Positions 1 to 6,485 of a DNA stretch of 7,979 nucleotides are shown piece by piece; position 1 is the stretch's first letter, and the number at the start of each line of letters is the position of its first letter. The notes under the pieces are model-generated. The model did not search any database. It saw only the letters and a list, made by a program, of their open reading frames with translations, and was not told the DNA's origin. Source of the DNA: Dehalococcoidia bacterium (GTDB lineage: Bacteria; Chloroflexota; Dehalococcoidia; GIF9; AB-539-J10); assembly GCA_023129815.1 (NCBI GenBank), contig JAGMBH010000017.1:1-7979 (forward strand), in the 5' to 3' direction. Both the position numbers and the translations under genes were made by a program.

Positions 1-786
1 TCAAAAAGACAGCTCCTCATTAAGTATGTCGGTAATGAACATATGTCCCGGTGCATGTGAGATTAGCAAAGGCAATTTAGCATTTTGTGCTACAGCTTGT
101 GGAGTAACACCACAAGCCCAGAATAAGGGCACCTCGTCAGGCTTTATTCTGATAGCATCGCCAAAATCAGGCTGACTGAGATTACTGATACCGATGGACT
201 CTGGCTTGCCGATATGTATCGGTGCGCCATGCACCTTGGGATACCGTGCCGTGATCTGTATTGCCTGAACAACGCGCTTTTCTGGTATAGGACGCATGGT
301 CACTACCATTGGGCCCTGGAATCGACCGGCGGGCTGGCAAGGGATGTTGGTAATATACATGGGCACGATTTTTTCCTCCTCGATATGTCGGAGGGGTATT
401 CCTGCCTGTAAGAGTGCTGCTTCGAAGGTCAAGCTGCAGCCTAAGAGGAAGGCAACAGAATCTGATTGCCAGAATGGGCCAATATCAGTCGCTTCCCTTT
501 TCAACTCGCCATACTCATAAACACGGTATTTTGGTATATCAGTACGTAAATCTGCTCCTGGTGCCACCAGTTTAGGCTCTGGATCACCGACTTCAGTGAC
601 ATCCAGTAGCGGGCATGGTTTGGGATTACGCTGACAAAAAAGTAAGAATTCAAAAGCTAGTTTCTGAGGCAAAACTACTAGGTTCGCTTGAACATATCCC
701 GGGGCTAATCCATGGGTGGACTTAGTCCATTCACCTCTGCGAATGCTTGCCCGTATTTCCTTCGGCGTTTCAAGGTTTAGTGTCAT
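1..786 (-). CDS. D-glutamate cyclase-like / DUF1445 (YcsI family) protein
   Basis: A 261-residue cytosolic protein, complete: its TGA stop occupies the first three bases of the window. It belongs to the DUF1445 family (bacterial YcsI, often named putative hydro-lyase). The mitochondrial member of this family is D-glutamate cyclase, which forms 5-oxo-D-proline. Family motifs visible are GCSLTFE (116-122), TNIPCQPAG (146-154) running into GPMVVTMRP (158-166), HGAPIHIG (186-193), FWACGVTPQ (222-230) and SHAPGHMFITD (243-253). Length matches YcsI (about 257). The ATG overlaps the pxpA stop as ATGA, so translation is probably coupled; the nearest purine-rich site (GGAG inside the pxpA end) is about 11 bases upstream. 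A ycsF-ycsI pairing is known from Bacillus subtilis, which supports a shared role with PxpA in 5-oxoproline or D-glutamate metabolism. The family call is firm; the exact bacterial substrate is inference. Confidence 0.9.
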   Translation of the reverse strand: MTLNLETPKEIRASIRRGEWTKSTHGLAPGYVQANLVVLPQKLAFEFLLFCQRNPKPCPLLDVTEVGDPEPKLVAPGADLRTDIPKYRVYEYGELKREATDIGPFWQSDSVAFLLGCSLTFEAALLQAGIPLRHIEEEKIVPMYITNIPCQPAGRFQGPMVVTMRPIPEKRVVQAIQITARYPKVHGAPIHIGKPESIGISNLSQPDFGDAIRIKPDEVPLFWACGVTPQAVAQNAKLPLLISHAPGHMFITDILNEELSF

Positions 787-1556
787 TTCTTCACTATCTC
801 CTCTAGAGGCACTACCTTAATGCCTCTGTCTCCTAGCGCACTTCGCAGATGTATAGCCAGCTCTAGTGCACCTGGAGAGTCGCCATGGAGGCAAATCGTA
901 TCTGCCTTAATGGTGACGTCTTCACCTGTGATAGCTTTTACCCGGCCTTCTTCTATCATGCGAATCACTCGTTCAGCCACTTCCTTTTTATCTTTTATTA
1001 CTGCACCTGGCTGGCTACGTGGCACTAAGCTTCCATCAGCGGAATAAGCGCGGTCAGCAAAAGCTTCGCCAGCTACCCTCAGCTCCTGCTCTTTCGCTAT
1101 ATTAACCCATGCTGATCCAGCTAGAACAACCAGAATCAGCCCTTTATCTAAACTCCTAACCGCTTCTGCGATGGCCTGAGCTAATTTAGGGTCCTTGACT
1201 GCCATGTTATATAAAGCGCCGTGTGGTTTGACATGTTGCAGTTCTAGGCCCTCAACTCGGGCAAAAGCTTGCAAGGCGCCAATTTGATAAATAAGGTAAC
1301 CTTTCACATCCGTAGCTGCCACTGCCATATTCCTTCTGCCAAAGCCCAGCAAGTCTGGATAGCCAGGATGTGCCCCTACCTTTACTCCATATGTCTTTGC
1401 CAGCCTTATCGTTCGCTGTATCACCACTGGGTCACCGGCATGAAAGCCACAGGCGATGTTAGCTGAACTCACATACTTGATTATTTCCTCATCAAAACCT
1501 AACTTATAAGCGCCAAAGCTTTCACCCATATCGCAATTCAAATCAATCTTCGCCAT
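783..1556 (-). CDS. pxpA: 5-oxoprolinase subunit A (LamB/YcsF family)
   Basis: A 257-residue cytosolic protein of the LamB/YcsF family, the same length as B. subtilis YcsF. PxpA works with PxpB and PxpC in ATP-dependent opening of 5-oxoproline (pyroglutamate) to glutamate. Hallmark motifs are all present: DLNCDMGESFG (5-15), NIACGFHAGDP (33-43), GAHPGYPD (61-68), GFGRR (71-75), HVKPHGALYN (108-117), ADRAY (167-171) and CLHGD (222-226). The start is well fixed: GAGGAGGA (minus strand, 1571-1564) places AGGAGG 8 bases before the ATG. The gene begins 54 bp after livF and ends in a 4-base overlap with the DUF1445 gene, so it most likely belongs to the importer operon. No PxpB (KipI-like) or PxpC (KipA-like) partner is visible; they may lie beyond position 1 or elsewhere. 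I see no truncation or missing motif. Confidence 0.95.
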   Translation of the reverse strand: MAKIDLNCDMGESFGAYKLGFDEEIIKYVSSANIACGFHAGDPVVIQRTIRLAKTYGVKVGAHPGYPDLLGFGRRNMAVAATDVKGYLIYQIGALQAFARVEGLELQHVKPHGALYNMAVKDPKLAQAIAEAVRSLDKGLILVVLAGSAWVNIAKEQELRVAGEAFADRAYSADGSLVPRSQPGAVIKDKKEVAERVIRMIEEGRVKAITGEDVTIKADTICLHGDSPGALELAIHLRSALGDRGIKVVPLEEIVKK

Positions 1557-1610
1557 TATAAAATCCTCCTCTTCAAGTATTTAGTCAACATCCAGCCACT
1601 TGGTTCCCTA

Positions 1611-2330
1611 TCATATTCCCAGGTAAGCCTTTTTCACCAGACCACTATTTAAGAGTTCCTTGCCCGTTCCTTCCAGCACTGTTCGCCCGTTTTGCAACAC
1701 GTATGCCTTATCCGCTAGTTCTAGGGCATCTCGAACTGCCTGCTCTACCAACAAAATGGTAGTCCCCCTTTTGCTGATTATTTTTATGACATCCATAACT
1801 TTATCCACCATTGTGGGCATTAACCCCAGCGAGGGTTCGTCAAGCATCAAGAGTTTTGGTCGGGGCATCAATCCACGAGCTACGGCTAACATCTGCTGTT
1901 CACCGCCGCTCATCGTCTCCGCTTTTTGGCTTGTCCTTTCCTTTAAAATGGGAAATAGTTGGAATACCTCTTCTAAAGTCTCCGTTATTTCTAGTTCAGA
2001 TTTTCGTGTGTAGGCACCGAGTAAGAGGTTCTCTACTACTGTAAGCTTACCAAAAAGCCCACGCCCTTCCGGGACATGTGAGATACCCAAAGCGGCAATA
2101 TGGTGCGGCAATTGTCCATCGATTTTGCTGCCTAAGAACTTTATTTCGCCCTTAGTGTTGTGTAGCAACCCCGATATAGTTCTTAGTATGGTAGTCTTGC
2201 CGGCACCATTAGACCCGACTAAGGCCACAATCTGCCCCGCCTCGATTTTAAACGAGGCGTCAAAAATAGCTGGGATTTCGTTATAACGAACTTCTATATT
2301 ATTCACTTCTAAGAGTGGCTCTTTTGGCAT
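1611..2330 (-). CDS. livF: HAAT-family ABC transporter ATP-binding protein LivF
   Basis: A 239-residue ABC ATPase, one of the two nucleotide-binding subunits of a branched-chain/hydrophobic amino acid (HAAT) importer, acting at the inner face of the membrane. It shows Walker A GSNGAGKT (39-46), signature SGGEQ (141-145), Walker B LMLDEP (161-166) with D-loop SLGL (167-170), and LLVEQ (193-197). Gln197 replaces the switch histidine, which is usual for LivF and separates it from LivG. VPEGRGLF (86-93) is also a typical LivF segment. GGGAG about 9 bases upstream supports the ATG; the gene overlaps the end of livG by 32 bases, which indicates coupled translation in one operon. It ends in the LivF-like KAYLG sequence. 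Assignment to LivF is firm; the transported substrate cannot be read from this subunit. Confidence 0.95.
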   Translation of the reverse strand: MPKEPLLEVNNIEVRYNEIPAIFDASFKIEAGQIVALVGSNGAGKTTILRTISGLLHNTKGEIKFLGSKIDGQLPHHIAALGISHVPEGRGLFGKLTVVENLLLGAYTRKSELEITETLEEVFQLFPILKERTSQKAETMSGGEQQMLAVARGLMPRPKLLMLDEPSLGLMPTMVDKVMDVIKIISKRGTTILLVEQAVRDALELADKAYVLQNGRTVLEGTGKELLNSGLVKKAYLGI

Positions 2331-3045
2331 AATATCTCTCTCCCAAGTAGGCTTTAATTACCCTTTCGTCGTTAGCTATCCTCTCTGGCACATCTGCGGC
2401 GATCTTTTTGCCAGCATCAAGTACCACTAAACGCTCACATAGCGGCATGATTACCTGCATTACATGTTCCACCACCAGTAAGGTGATCCCTTCTCGCTGT
2501 ATTCTCCGGATCAGCTCTACAGCCTCCTTCTGCTCTGTAGGGTTCAAGCCGGCCATAGCTTCATCTAAAAGCAAGAGCCTTGGTTTTGTAGCCAAAGCTC
2601 TGGCAACCTCAAGTCGCTTCTTATCGGCAATAGTTAGATCACTGCCAAGAATATCTTTCTTTTCTGGGAGGCCAGAAAACTCTAGTAGCTCTTCGGCGAT
2701 TTCTCTTGCCCTATTGGTGTTTGTAGTTCGACAAAAAGCGCCTACCATCACGTTTTCCAACGCTGTCATGTTCATCAAGGTATTCACCAATTGAAAGGTT
2801 CTGGCGATGCCCCCTTTGCAGATTTTGTGCGCCGGAAAATTAGTTATCTCCCTCCCCTCAAATCTGACAGAGCCTTTGGTCACGGGGTAGACACCGCAGA
2901 TGCAGTTGAAAAAAGTAGTTTTGCCAGAACCATTAGGCCCAATTAAGCCCACAATCTCACCTTGATCTATCTCCAGGTCTAGAGAATCATTAGCCACCAG
3001 GCCAGCAAACTTTTTGGTCAAACCCTTCACTTCTAGAAGCTTCAT
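2299..3045 (-). CDS. livG: HAAT-family ABC transporter ATP-binding protein LivG
   Basis: A 248-residue ABC ATPase, partner of LivF. It has Walker A GPNGSGKT (36-43), the LivG/LptB-like Q-loop region ARTFQLVN (81-88), Walker B LLLLDE (157-162) followed by AMAGLNPTE (163-171), and the switch histidine in VVEHV (His194). The signature region is LTIADKKRLE (137-146) instead of the common L-S-x-G-Q form. LivG relatives with LT-x-A-x-x-KRLE exist, so I read it as a subfamily trait and not damage. I chose the ATG at 3045 over an in-frame ATG at 3066. It forms an ATGA overlap with the livM stop and has GGAGAAGGA ending 7 bases upstream, while the 3066 start has no nearby ribosome binding site. The longer version would add only seven residues (MVEKDKG). 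Confidence 0.93.
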   Translation of the reverse strand: MKLLEVKGLTKKFAGLVANDSLDLEIDQGEIVGLIGPNGSGKTTFFNCICGVYPVTKGSVRFEGREITNFPAHKICKGGIARTFQLVNTLMNMTALENVMVGAFCRTTNTNRAREIAEELLEFSGLPEKKDILGSDLTIADKKRLEVARALATKPRLLLLDEAMAGLNPTEQKEAVELIRRIQREGITLLVVEHVMQVIMPLCERLVVLDAGKKIAADVPERIANDERVIKAYLGERYYAKRATLRSE

Positions 3046-4052
3046 CCCCTTATCCTTCTCCACCATTGGCGGAATCTAGGCCCTTGGAAAAAGCTGGTTA
3101 ATCCACCAGGGCGGAATATGATTGCGACCATGATAGCACCAACAATCATATAGTCAATCCCACGCCCACCACCACCTAGCCAAGCACGAGAATACTCTAT
3201 TGCTATCAATAGGATTGGTGCCCCCAGCGCTGGTCCCCAGAGAGTGCCTGCGCCACCAAGGACAGGCACCACGCAGATCAGGATTGAGGTCATCAGCGGC
3301 ATGAGACTGATGGGGTCTATGTAGAGTATATACTGGGCATAGAGGGTGCCGGCCATAGCAGTGAAAAAAACACTGATTGACATAGCCACAAGTTTATACT
3401 TGGCTACATCGATACCTAAACTTCTGGCTGCCTCCTCCGATTCTTTTATCGCTCTTAAATAGAAGCCGAGCTTCGAGCGTTCTATCTTATAGAGAATAGC
3501 AAAAATCAAGGCACAGAGTACCAGGGCAATATAATAATATGGCAATTTGGTAGTATGAAACTGGAAATTCCAAAGCGATTCTGGTAACAGTGGCAACCGC
3601 ACACCTAGAGCACCTCCTACTAACCTCCAGTTCGTAAAGAGTAATCTTATTATCATCCCAAGGGCTAAGGTAGCGATAGCAAAATAGCGCCCGTGAAGTC
3701 TGAAGCAGGGGTAATTAATAACCGCAGAGACAGCGACAGCAAGAATGCCACCTAAGAACATACCAAACCAAGGGTTCAGTCCGAACCAGATGTAGCAGAG
3801 AGATGAGGTATAGGCACCTATGCCGAAGAAGGCCGCATGGCCGAGCGCTACTTGACCGGTGTACCCGCCAATAATGTTCCAGGCACAGCCCAGAAAAGTA
3901 AACATTAGCACCTTTATCATTACATGATGTTGAAAGTGGGCGGTAAATATAAATGGAAGCGCTAAAAGCAATGCGAAAGCAAGAGCGAAGATATAGTTTT
4001 TACGCCAGAAAATCCTCGGTTGTCTTACCATCAGTGGTTTTAATCTGCCCAT
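3042..4052 (-). CDS. livM: HAAT-family ABC transporter permease LivM
   Basis: A 336-residue integral membrane permease that forms the translocation path with LivH. After a basic N-terminus (1-18, MGRLKP... WRK) there are many hydrophobic segments, the first at about 20-40. Family landmarks are WNIIGGYTGQVALGHAAFFG (58-77), RLHGRYFAIATLALG (118-132), the cytoplasmic coupling segment RAIKESEEAARSLGID (200-215) that docks on the ATPase, GGAGTLWGPALGA (266-278) and FRPGGL (313-318). The C-terminus is basic (RFRQWWRRIRG), as expected for a cytoplasmic tail. The ATG overlaps the end of livH by 13 bases, with GAGG 9 bases upstream; its TGA overlaps the livG ATG. LivM is firm. A second in-frame ATG at codon 8 has no good ribosome binding site and is less likely. 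Confidence 0.95.
   Translation of the reverse strand: MGRLKPLMVRQPRIFWRKNYIFALAFALLLALPFIFTAHFQHHVMIKVLMFTFLGCAWNIIGGYTGQVALGHAAFFGIGAYTSSLCYIWFGLNPWFGMFLGGILAVAVSAVINYPCFRLHGRYFAIATLALGMIIRLLFTNWRLVGGALGVRLPLLPESLWNFQFHTTKLPYYYIALVLCALIFAILYKIERSKLGFYLRAIKESEEAARSLGIDVAKYKLVAMSISVFFTAMAGTLYAQYILYIDPISLMPLMTSILICVVPVLGGAGTLWGPALGAPILLIAIEYSRAWLGGGGRGIDYMIVGAIMVAIIFRPGGLTSFFQGPRFRQWWRRIRG
3053..3061 (-). promoter_or_regulatory. Shine-Dalgarno site deciding the livG start
   Basis: Minus-strand GGAGAAGGA lies inside the end of livM, 7 bases before the ATG at 3045-3043. The alternative upstream ATG at 3066 would put this site inside the coding sequence. With the ATGA stop-start overlap at 3045-3042 it supports the shorter LivG. 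Confidence 0.7.
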
Positions 4053-4921
4053 CCGAATAAACCTCGAGGACGGAGCACTACAACAATCACAAAGACGGCA
4101 AATACTAGCGCCTGTTTAAGCGCTGGTATTCCCACGAAGCCACCTACGCTCTCTATGAGCCCGATTATTAACCCACCTATAAGCGCGCCATGGATGCTAC
4201 CAAAGCCACCAATCGTCACTGCTACCAAGGCAAACAAGACAAACATAATGCCTACTTCGGGAAATATGATAAAGAAATTTGTCAGAAGCGTTCCTGCCAC
4301 ACCAACGCAAGCTATACCGAGGCTGTATGCTAGCATATACATGCGTTCAGTATCTATCCCCATCAAAGCAGCAGATTGTCTGTTCATCGCCGTTGCCTGG
4401 AGGGCACGGCCAGTCTTGGTGCGTTTAATGAACCAGTATAGTAAAGCAGTGGCGGCTAAACTACCACCAGCAGCAAGCAATTTAGGCACACTGATGAAGT
4501 TTGTCCCGCCTAAAATACTTACTGTTATTACCCGGTCGCCTACCAATGTGTCCCCTAGCATCCTATAGTCTGCCCTCCAGAGAAAATGAGCTAAATTTCG
4601 CAGGAATATACCCAACCCGAAGGTAGCCAGTAGCGCTGTCAATCTCGGTGCTTTAACTATCCTGGTAATGAGAGACTTGTAAATGCCCAGCCCCAATATG
4701 AACATCGCCGGGGTGACAATCAGAAGCCCGATAAGTGGGTCAATGCCCAGGAGGATAGCTAACCAATAAGCACCAAACATGCCCAGCATCAAGAAATCTC
4801 CATGTGCCAGGTTGAGTATGCCCATGACGCCCCATATTAAGCTCAACCCTACAGCTACTAAGGCATATATAGCTCCCCATAACAAACCCTCTATTACCAC
4901 CTGTATAAATAGCTCTGACAT
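4040..4921 (-). CDS. livH: HAAT-family ABC transporter permease LivH
   Basis: A 293-residue multi-span membrane permease, the usual LivH size. It contains GLSLIWGVMGILNLAHGDF (25-43), the classic LivH segment (G-x-x-N-x-A-H-G), the coupling loop GRALQATAMNRQSAALMGID (171-190), GGFGSIHGALIGG (238-250) and the C-terminal RPRGLFG (284-290). The start matches the beginning of known LivH proteins (MSE-x-F), but the ribosome binding site is weak: only AAGAAG lies directly before the ATG. This, together with the structured 106-base gap after the binding-protein gene, suggests the permease is made at a lower level than the binding protein. Its stop lies inside the start region of livM (13-base overlap). 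The family is certain; the substrate is not. Confidence 0.95.
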   Translation of the reverse strand: MSELFIQVVIEGLLWGAIYALVAVGLSLIWGVMGILNLAHGDFLMLGMFGAYWLAILLGIDPLIGLLIVTPAMFILGLGIYKSLITRIVKAPRLTALLATFGLGIFLRNLAHFLWRADYRMLGDTLVGDRVITVSILGGTNFISVPKLLAAGGSLAATALLYWFIKRTKTGRALQATAMNRQSAALMGIDTERMYMLAYSLGIACVGVAGTLLTNFFIIFPEVGIMFVLFALVAVTIGGFGSIHGALIGGLIIGLIESVGGFVGIPALKQALVFAVFVIVVVLRPRGLFGWAD

Positions 4922-4968
4922 CTTCTTAGGAAGGCAAAAATTTAATCAAGCAGTCATTTTAATAGGAT

Positions 4969-5027
4969 GGGGAAACGGAGAGACCCAAACTCAGCCCCGT
5001 TTCCCCTCCCCTTTCGCTCCTTTGGGT
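4969..5027 (-). repeat. Intercistronic inverted repeats (hairpin, possible pseudoknot) between binding-protein gene and livH
   Basis: Two interleaved inverted repeats fill the gap. Pair B is GGGGAAACGG (5006-4997) with CCGTTTCCCC (4978-4969), a perfect 10-bp stem that can extend inward by one G-U and one G-C pair. Pair A is ACCCAAA (5027-5021), directly after the TAA stop, with TTTGGGT (4989-4983), which lies in the loop of pair B. The order A-B-A'-B' allows either a pseudoknot or two alternative folds. No U-run follows, so it is not a standard intrinsic terminator. A likely role is RNA 3'-end protection or partial attenuation that keeps the binding protein above the permeases; this role is inferred. 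Confidence 0.65.
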
Positions 5028-6353
5028 TTATCTTTCTGCCCAGGTTGGCTGTGGGTAGACCCAGTCTCTAAGGGCAAACTCAGATGGATATACTGTATGC
5101 CATGACTCGTCAATTATCTGAGAGATGACACCTTCCCCATACATGTTCTGGCCAGTTTCATCAAACTTAACACCTTTCCAGGGCACAATGAGATCCTCTG
5201 GCGGGATATCAGTTTCGACTAAAGCCTCCCTGATTGCTTCCGGCTCTGTTGAGCCTGCGCGGTTGAGAACGTCAGCCAGCACCATTAACCCGGTGAAACT
5301 GCGCGCAGTGGTGCCGTCCATATTCTTTCCGTGGCGCTCGTAGTATATGTCATTAACGATTCCTATCAGCGGATTTACCACACTCAAATCCAAGCTCCAT
5401 ACTTCACGAGTGAAGATGTAGTTGGCATCAGCACCAAGCGTGCTAACGAAATCAGGGTGTATGTGGCCAGCATCCATGGCTAGGATAGCTTTAGGGTTGA
5501 AGTCTAATGCCTTGAACTCCTTCTGGAACAACAACGCATCTGAGAGGTAGGATGCCATAAGCACTATGTCAGGGTTAGCAGCTTTGAGCTTCATCACCTC
5601 ACTGGTTACGCTGGCAGCTTCGTGAGCGTAAGCTATATCAGCCACAATATTATATTCAGCGCCGGCAGGATACTTTTTCGCGATTAAGTCTTTCTCAGCA
5701 TCTGATGTACCCACGCCCCAGAGAGTATCCTCATAAAGAATAGCCACATTCTCTATTTCGCTATGGTCGAGCCCTTCCTTCTCCTTTAAGTCTTCGAGGA
5801 ATTTGAAAAAAGTCTCGGAGAAGGTATAGTCATGAGGGGTATTGCGGAAGAACCATTTGAAGCCACGATCAGTGAGCCCGGGGTAAGTTGACTCTGGGTT
5901 AAGGTAAGGTATCGCTAATCGCTCGGCGGCGAAGCTTGCTGTTTCGGTAACCGAGCTCTGGTAACATCCGATCAGCGCTACTACTCCTTCCATTTCGATC
6001 AGCCGCTCAGCCTCTGCCAGGCCAGTTTCTGGCGAGCCTTTGGAGTCAGCGAACACTACCTCGATCGGCGCACCGCCCAACCCCGGCAGCCCCTCACCTC
6101 TGGCAAATGGCAGATCAATGTCATAGGAATTGTTGACGATATCTGCGGCTAACTCCACAACCTGCTTGATCTCTGTCCCAATAGCCGCCAATGGTCCGGT
6201 AAGCGGATATATCGCTCCGATTTTTACTGGCTCCACTACTTCCTCCTCTTCCTCCTCTTCCTCCGGTGGAGCAACTTCTGGCACACAACCAGGAAGGGCA
6301 AAGGCCGCCACTAATATGAACGCCATGCAAAGTAACAATATTTTGTTTTTCAA
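5028..6353 (-). CDS. HAAT-family ABC transporter substrate-binding lipoprotein (LivJ/LivK-like)
   Basis: A 441-residue exported binding protein of the Peripla_BP_6 (type I) fold, and the first gene of the importer operon. The N-terminus is a lipoprotein signal: KNK, hydrophobic residues 5-19, then LPGC with lipid-anchor Cys23. A Glu-rich linker follows (eight Glu, 31-38), and the mature domain opens with VKIGAIYPLTGP (43-54), typical of the family. The C-terminus (YPQPTWAER) is Pro/Trp-rich, as in a subset of these proteins. I chose the TTG at 6353, because the in-frame GTG at 6362 lies inside the Shine-Dalgarno sequence itself; TTG is 8 bases past GGAGG. The ligand cannot be read from sequence: members bind branched-chain amino acids, amides, urea and aromatic acids. 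The linked pxpA and DUF1445 genes hint at 5-oxoproline or a related compound. Confidence 0.93.
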   Translation of the reverse strand: MKNKILLLCMAFILVAAFALPGCVPEVAPPEEEEEEEEVVEPVKIGAIYPLTGPLAAIGTEIKQVVELAADIVNNSYDIDLPFARGEGLPGLGGAPIEVVFADSKGSPETGLAEAERLIEMEGVVALIGCYQSSVTETASFAAERLAIPYLNPESTYPGLTDRGFKWFFRNTPHDYTFSETFFKFLEDLKEKEGLDHSEIENVAILYEDTLWGVGTSDAEKDLIAKKYPAGAEYNIVADIAYAHEAASVTSEVMKLKAANPDIVLMASYLSDALLFQKEFKALDFNPKAILAMDAGHIHPDFVSTLGADANYIFTREVWSLDLSVVNPLIGIVNDIYYERHGKNMDGTTARSFTGLMVLADVLNRAGSTEPEAIREALVETDIPPEDLIVPWKGVKFDETGQNMYGEGVISQIIDESWHTVYPSEFALRDWVYPQPTWAER

Positions 6354-6358
6354 TTGAT

Positions 6359-6370
6359 TCACCTCCTTTC
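6359..6370 (-). promoter_or_regulatory. Very strong Shine-Dalgarno site deciding the binding-protein start
   Basis: Minus-strand GAAAGGAGGTGA is complementary over 12 bases to the usual 16S rRNA 3' tail. A GTG read within it (6362-6360) would be the longest possible start, but a ribosome pairing here cannot start on it. The TTG at 6353 has an ideal 8-base spacing from GGAGG. Confidence 0.85.
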
Positions 6371-6421
6371 AGATTTAAGTCTCCTAGCTCTTTTCACCTT
6401 TATTATACTCCTACATAGCAT
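6359..6421 (-). other. Possible 20-codon leader reading frame before the importer operon
   Basis: A second strong Shine-Dalgarno sequence (AGAAAGGAGG, minus strand, ending at 6426) is followed after only 4 bases by ATG at 6421. The frame runs 20 codons (MLCRSIIKVK then RARRLKSERR; nine Lys/Arg) and its TGA lies within the binding-protein Shine-Dalgarno site. A second ATG at the better spacing of 9 bases is immediately followed by TAG, a start-stop pair. Either could influence translation of the next gene. The peptide resembles nothing I know, and the frame may be accidental. A TATAAT at 6407-6402 lies within it but has no matching -35 element. Confidence 0.25.
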
Positions 6422-6485
6422 CACCCCTCCTTTCTCTAAAAGGTTAACAGAAAGGTAATTAAAAAGCAATCAAATAAGGGCGATA

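Noticed and set aside
1555..1560. A perfect TATAAT on the minus strand at the pxpA start
   Set aside because: It overlaps the ATG itself, so a transcript from it would lack the pxpA ribosome binding site; the TTGACT upstream is 22 bases away, too far for a normal promoter.
1571..1591. Eleven-codon minus-strand frame starting ATGTTGACT between livF and pxpA
   Set aside because: No Shine-Dalgarno site precedes it, and its end merely overlaps the pxpA ribosome binding site and start; nothing suggests it is translated.
4155..4568. A 137-codon plus-strand frame opposite livH
   Set aside because: It lies wholly antisense to a clear permease gene, has no ribosome binding site or recognisable motif, and is explained by the codon pattern of the opposite strand. 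The same applies to the plus-strand frames at 2408-2794, 1660-2013 and 296-520.
6121..6330. A 69-codon minus-strand frame within the binding-protein gene
   Set aside because: It is an alternative frame of the signal peptide and Glu-repeat region (its Gly/Arg run is the shifted Glu repeat), with no Shine-Dalgarno site of its own.
6402..6407. TATAAT as the -10 box of the importer promoter
   Set aside because: The position is plausible, but the expected -35 region reads GGAGGG and there is no extended -10 TGn. Kept only as a remark in the leader entry.
6429..6455. Inverted repeat CCTTTCT / AGAAAGG upstream of the importer operon
   Set aside because: Only 7 A/T-rich pairs with a 13-base loop and no U-run; its right arm is simply part of the Shine-Dalgarno sequence, so chance is a sufficient explanation.
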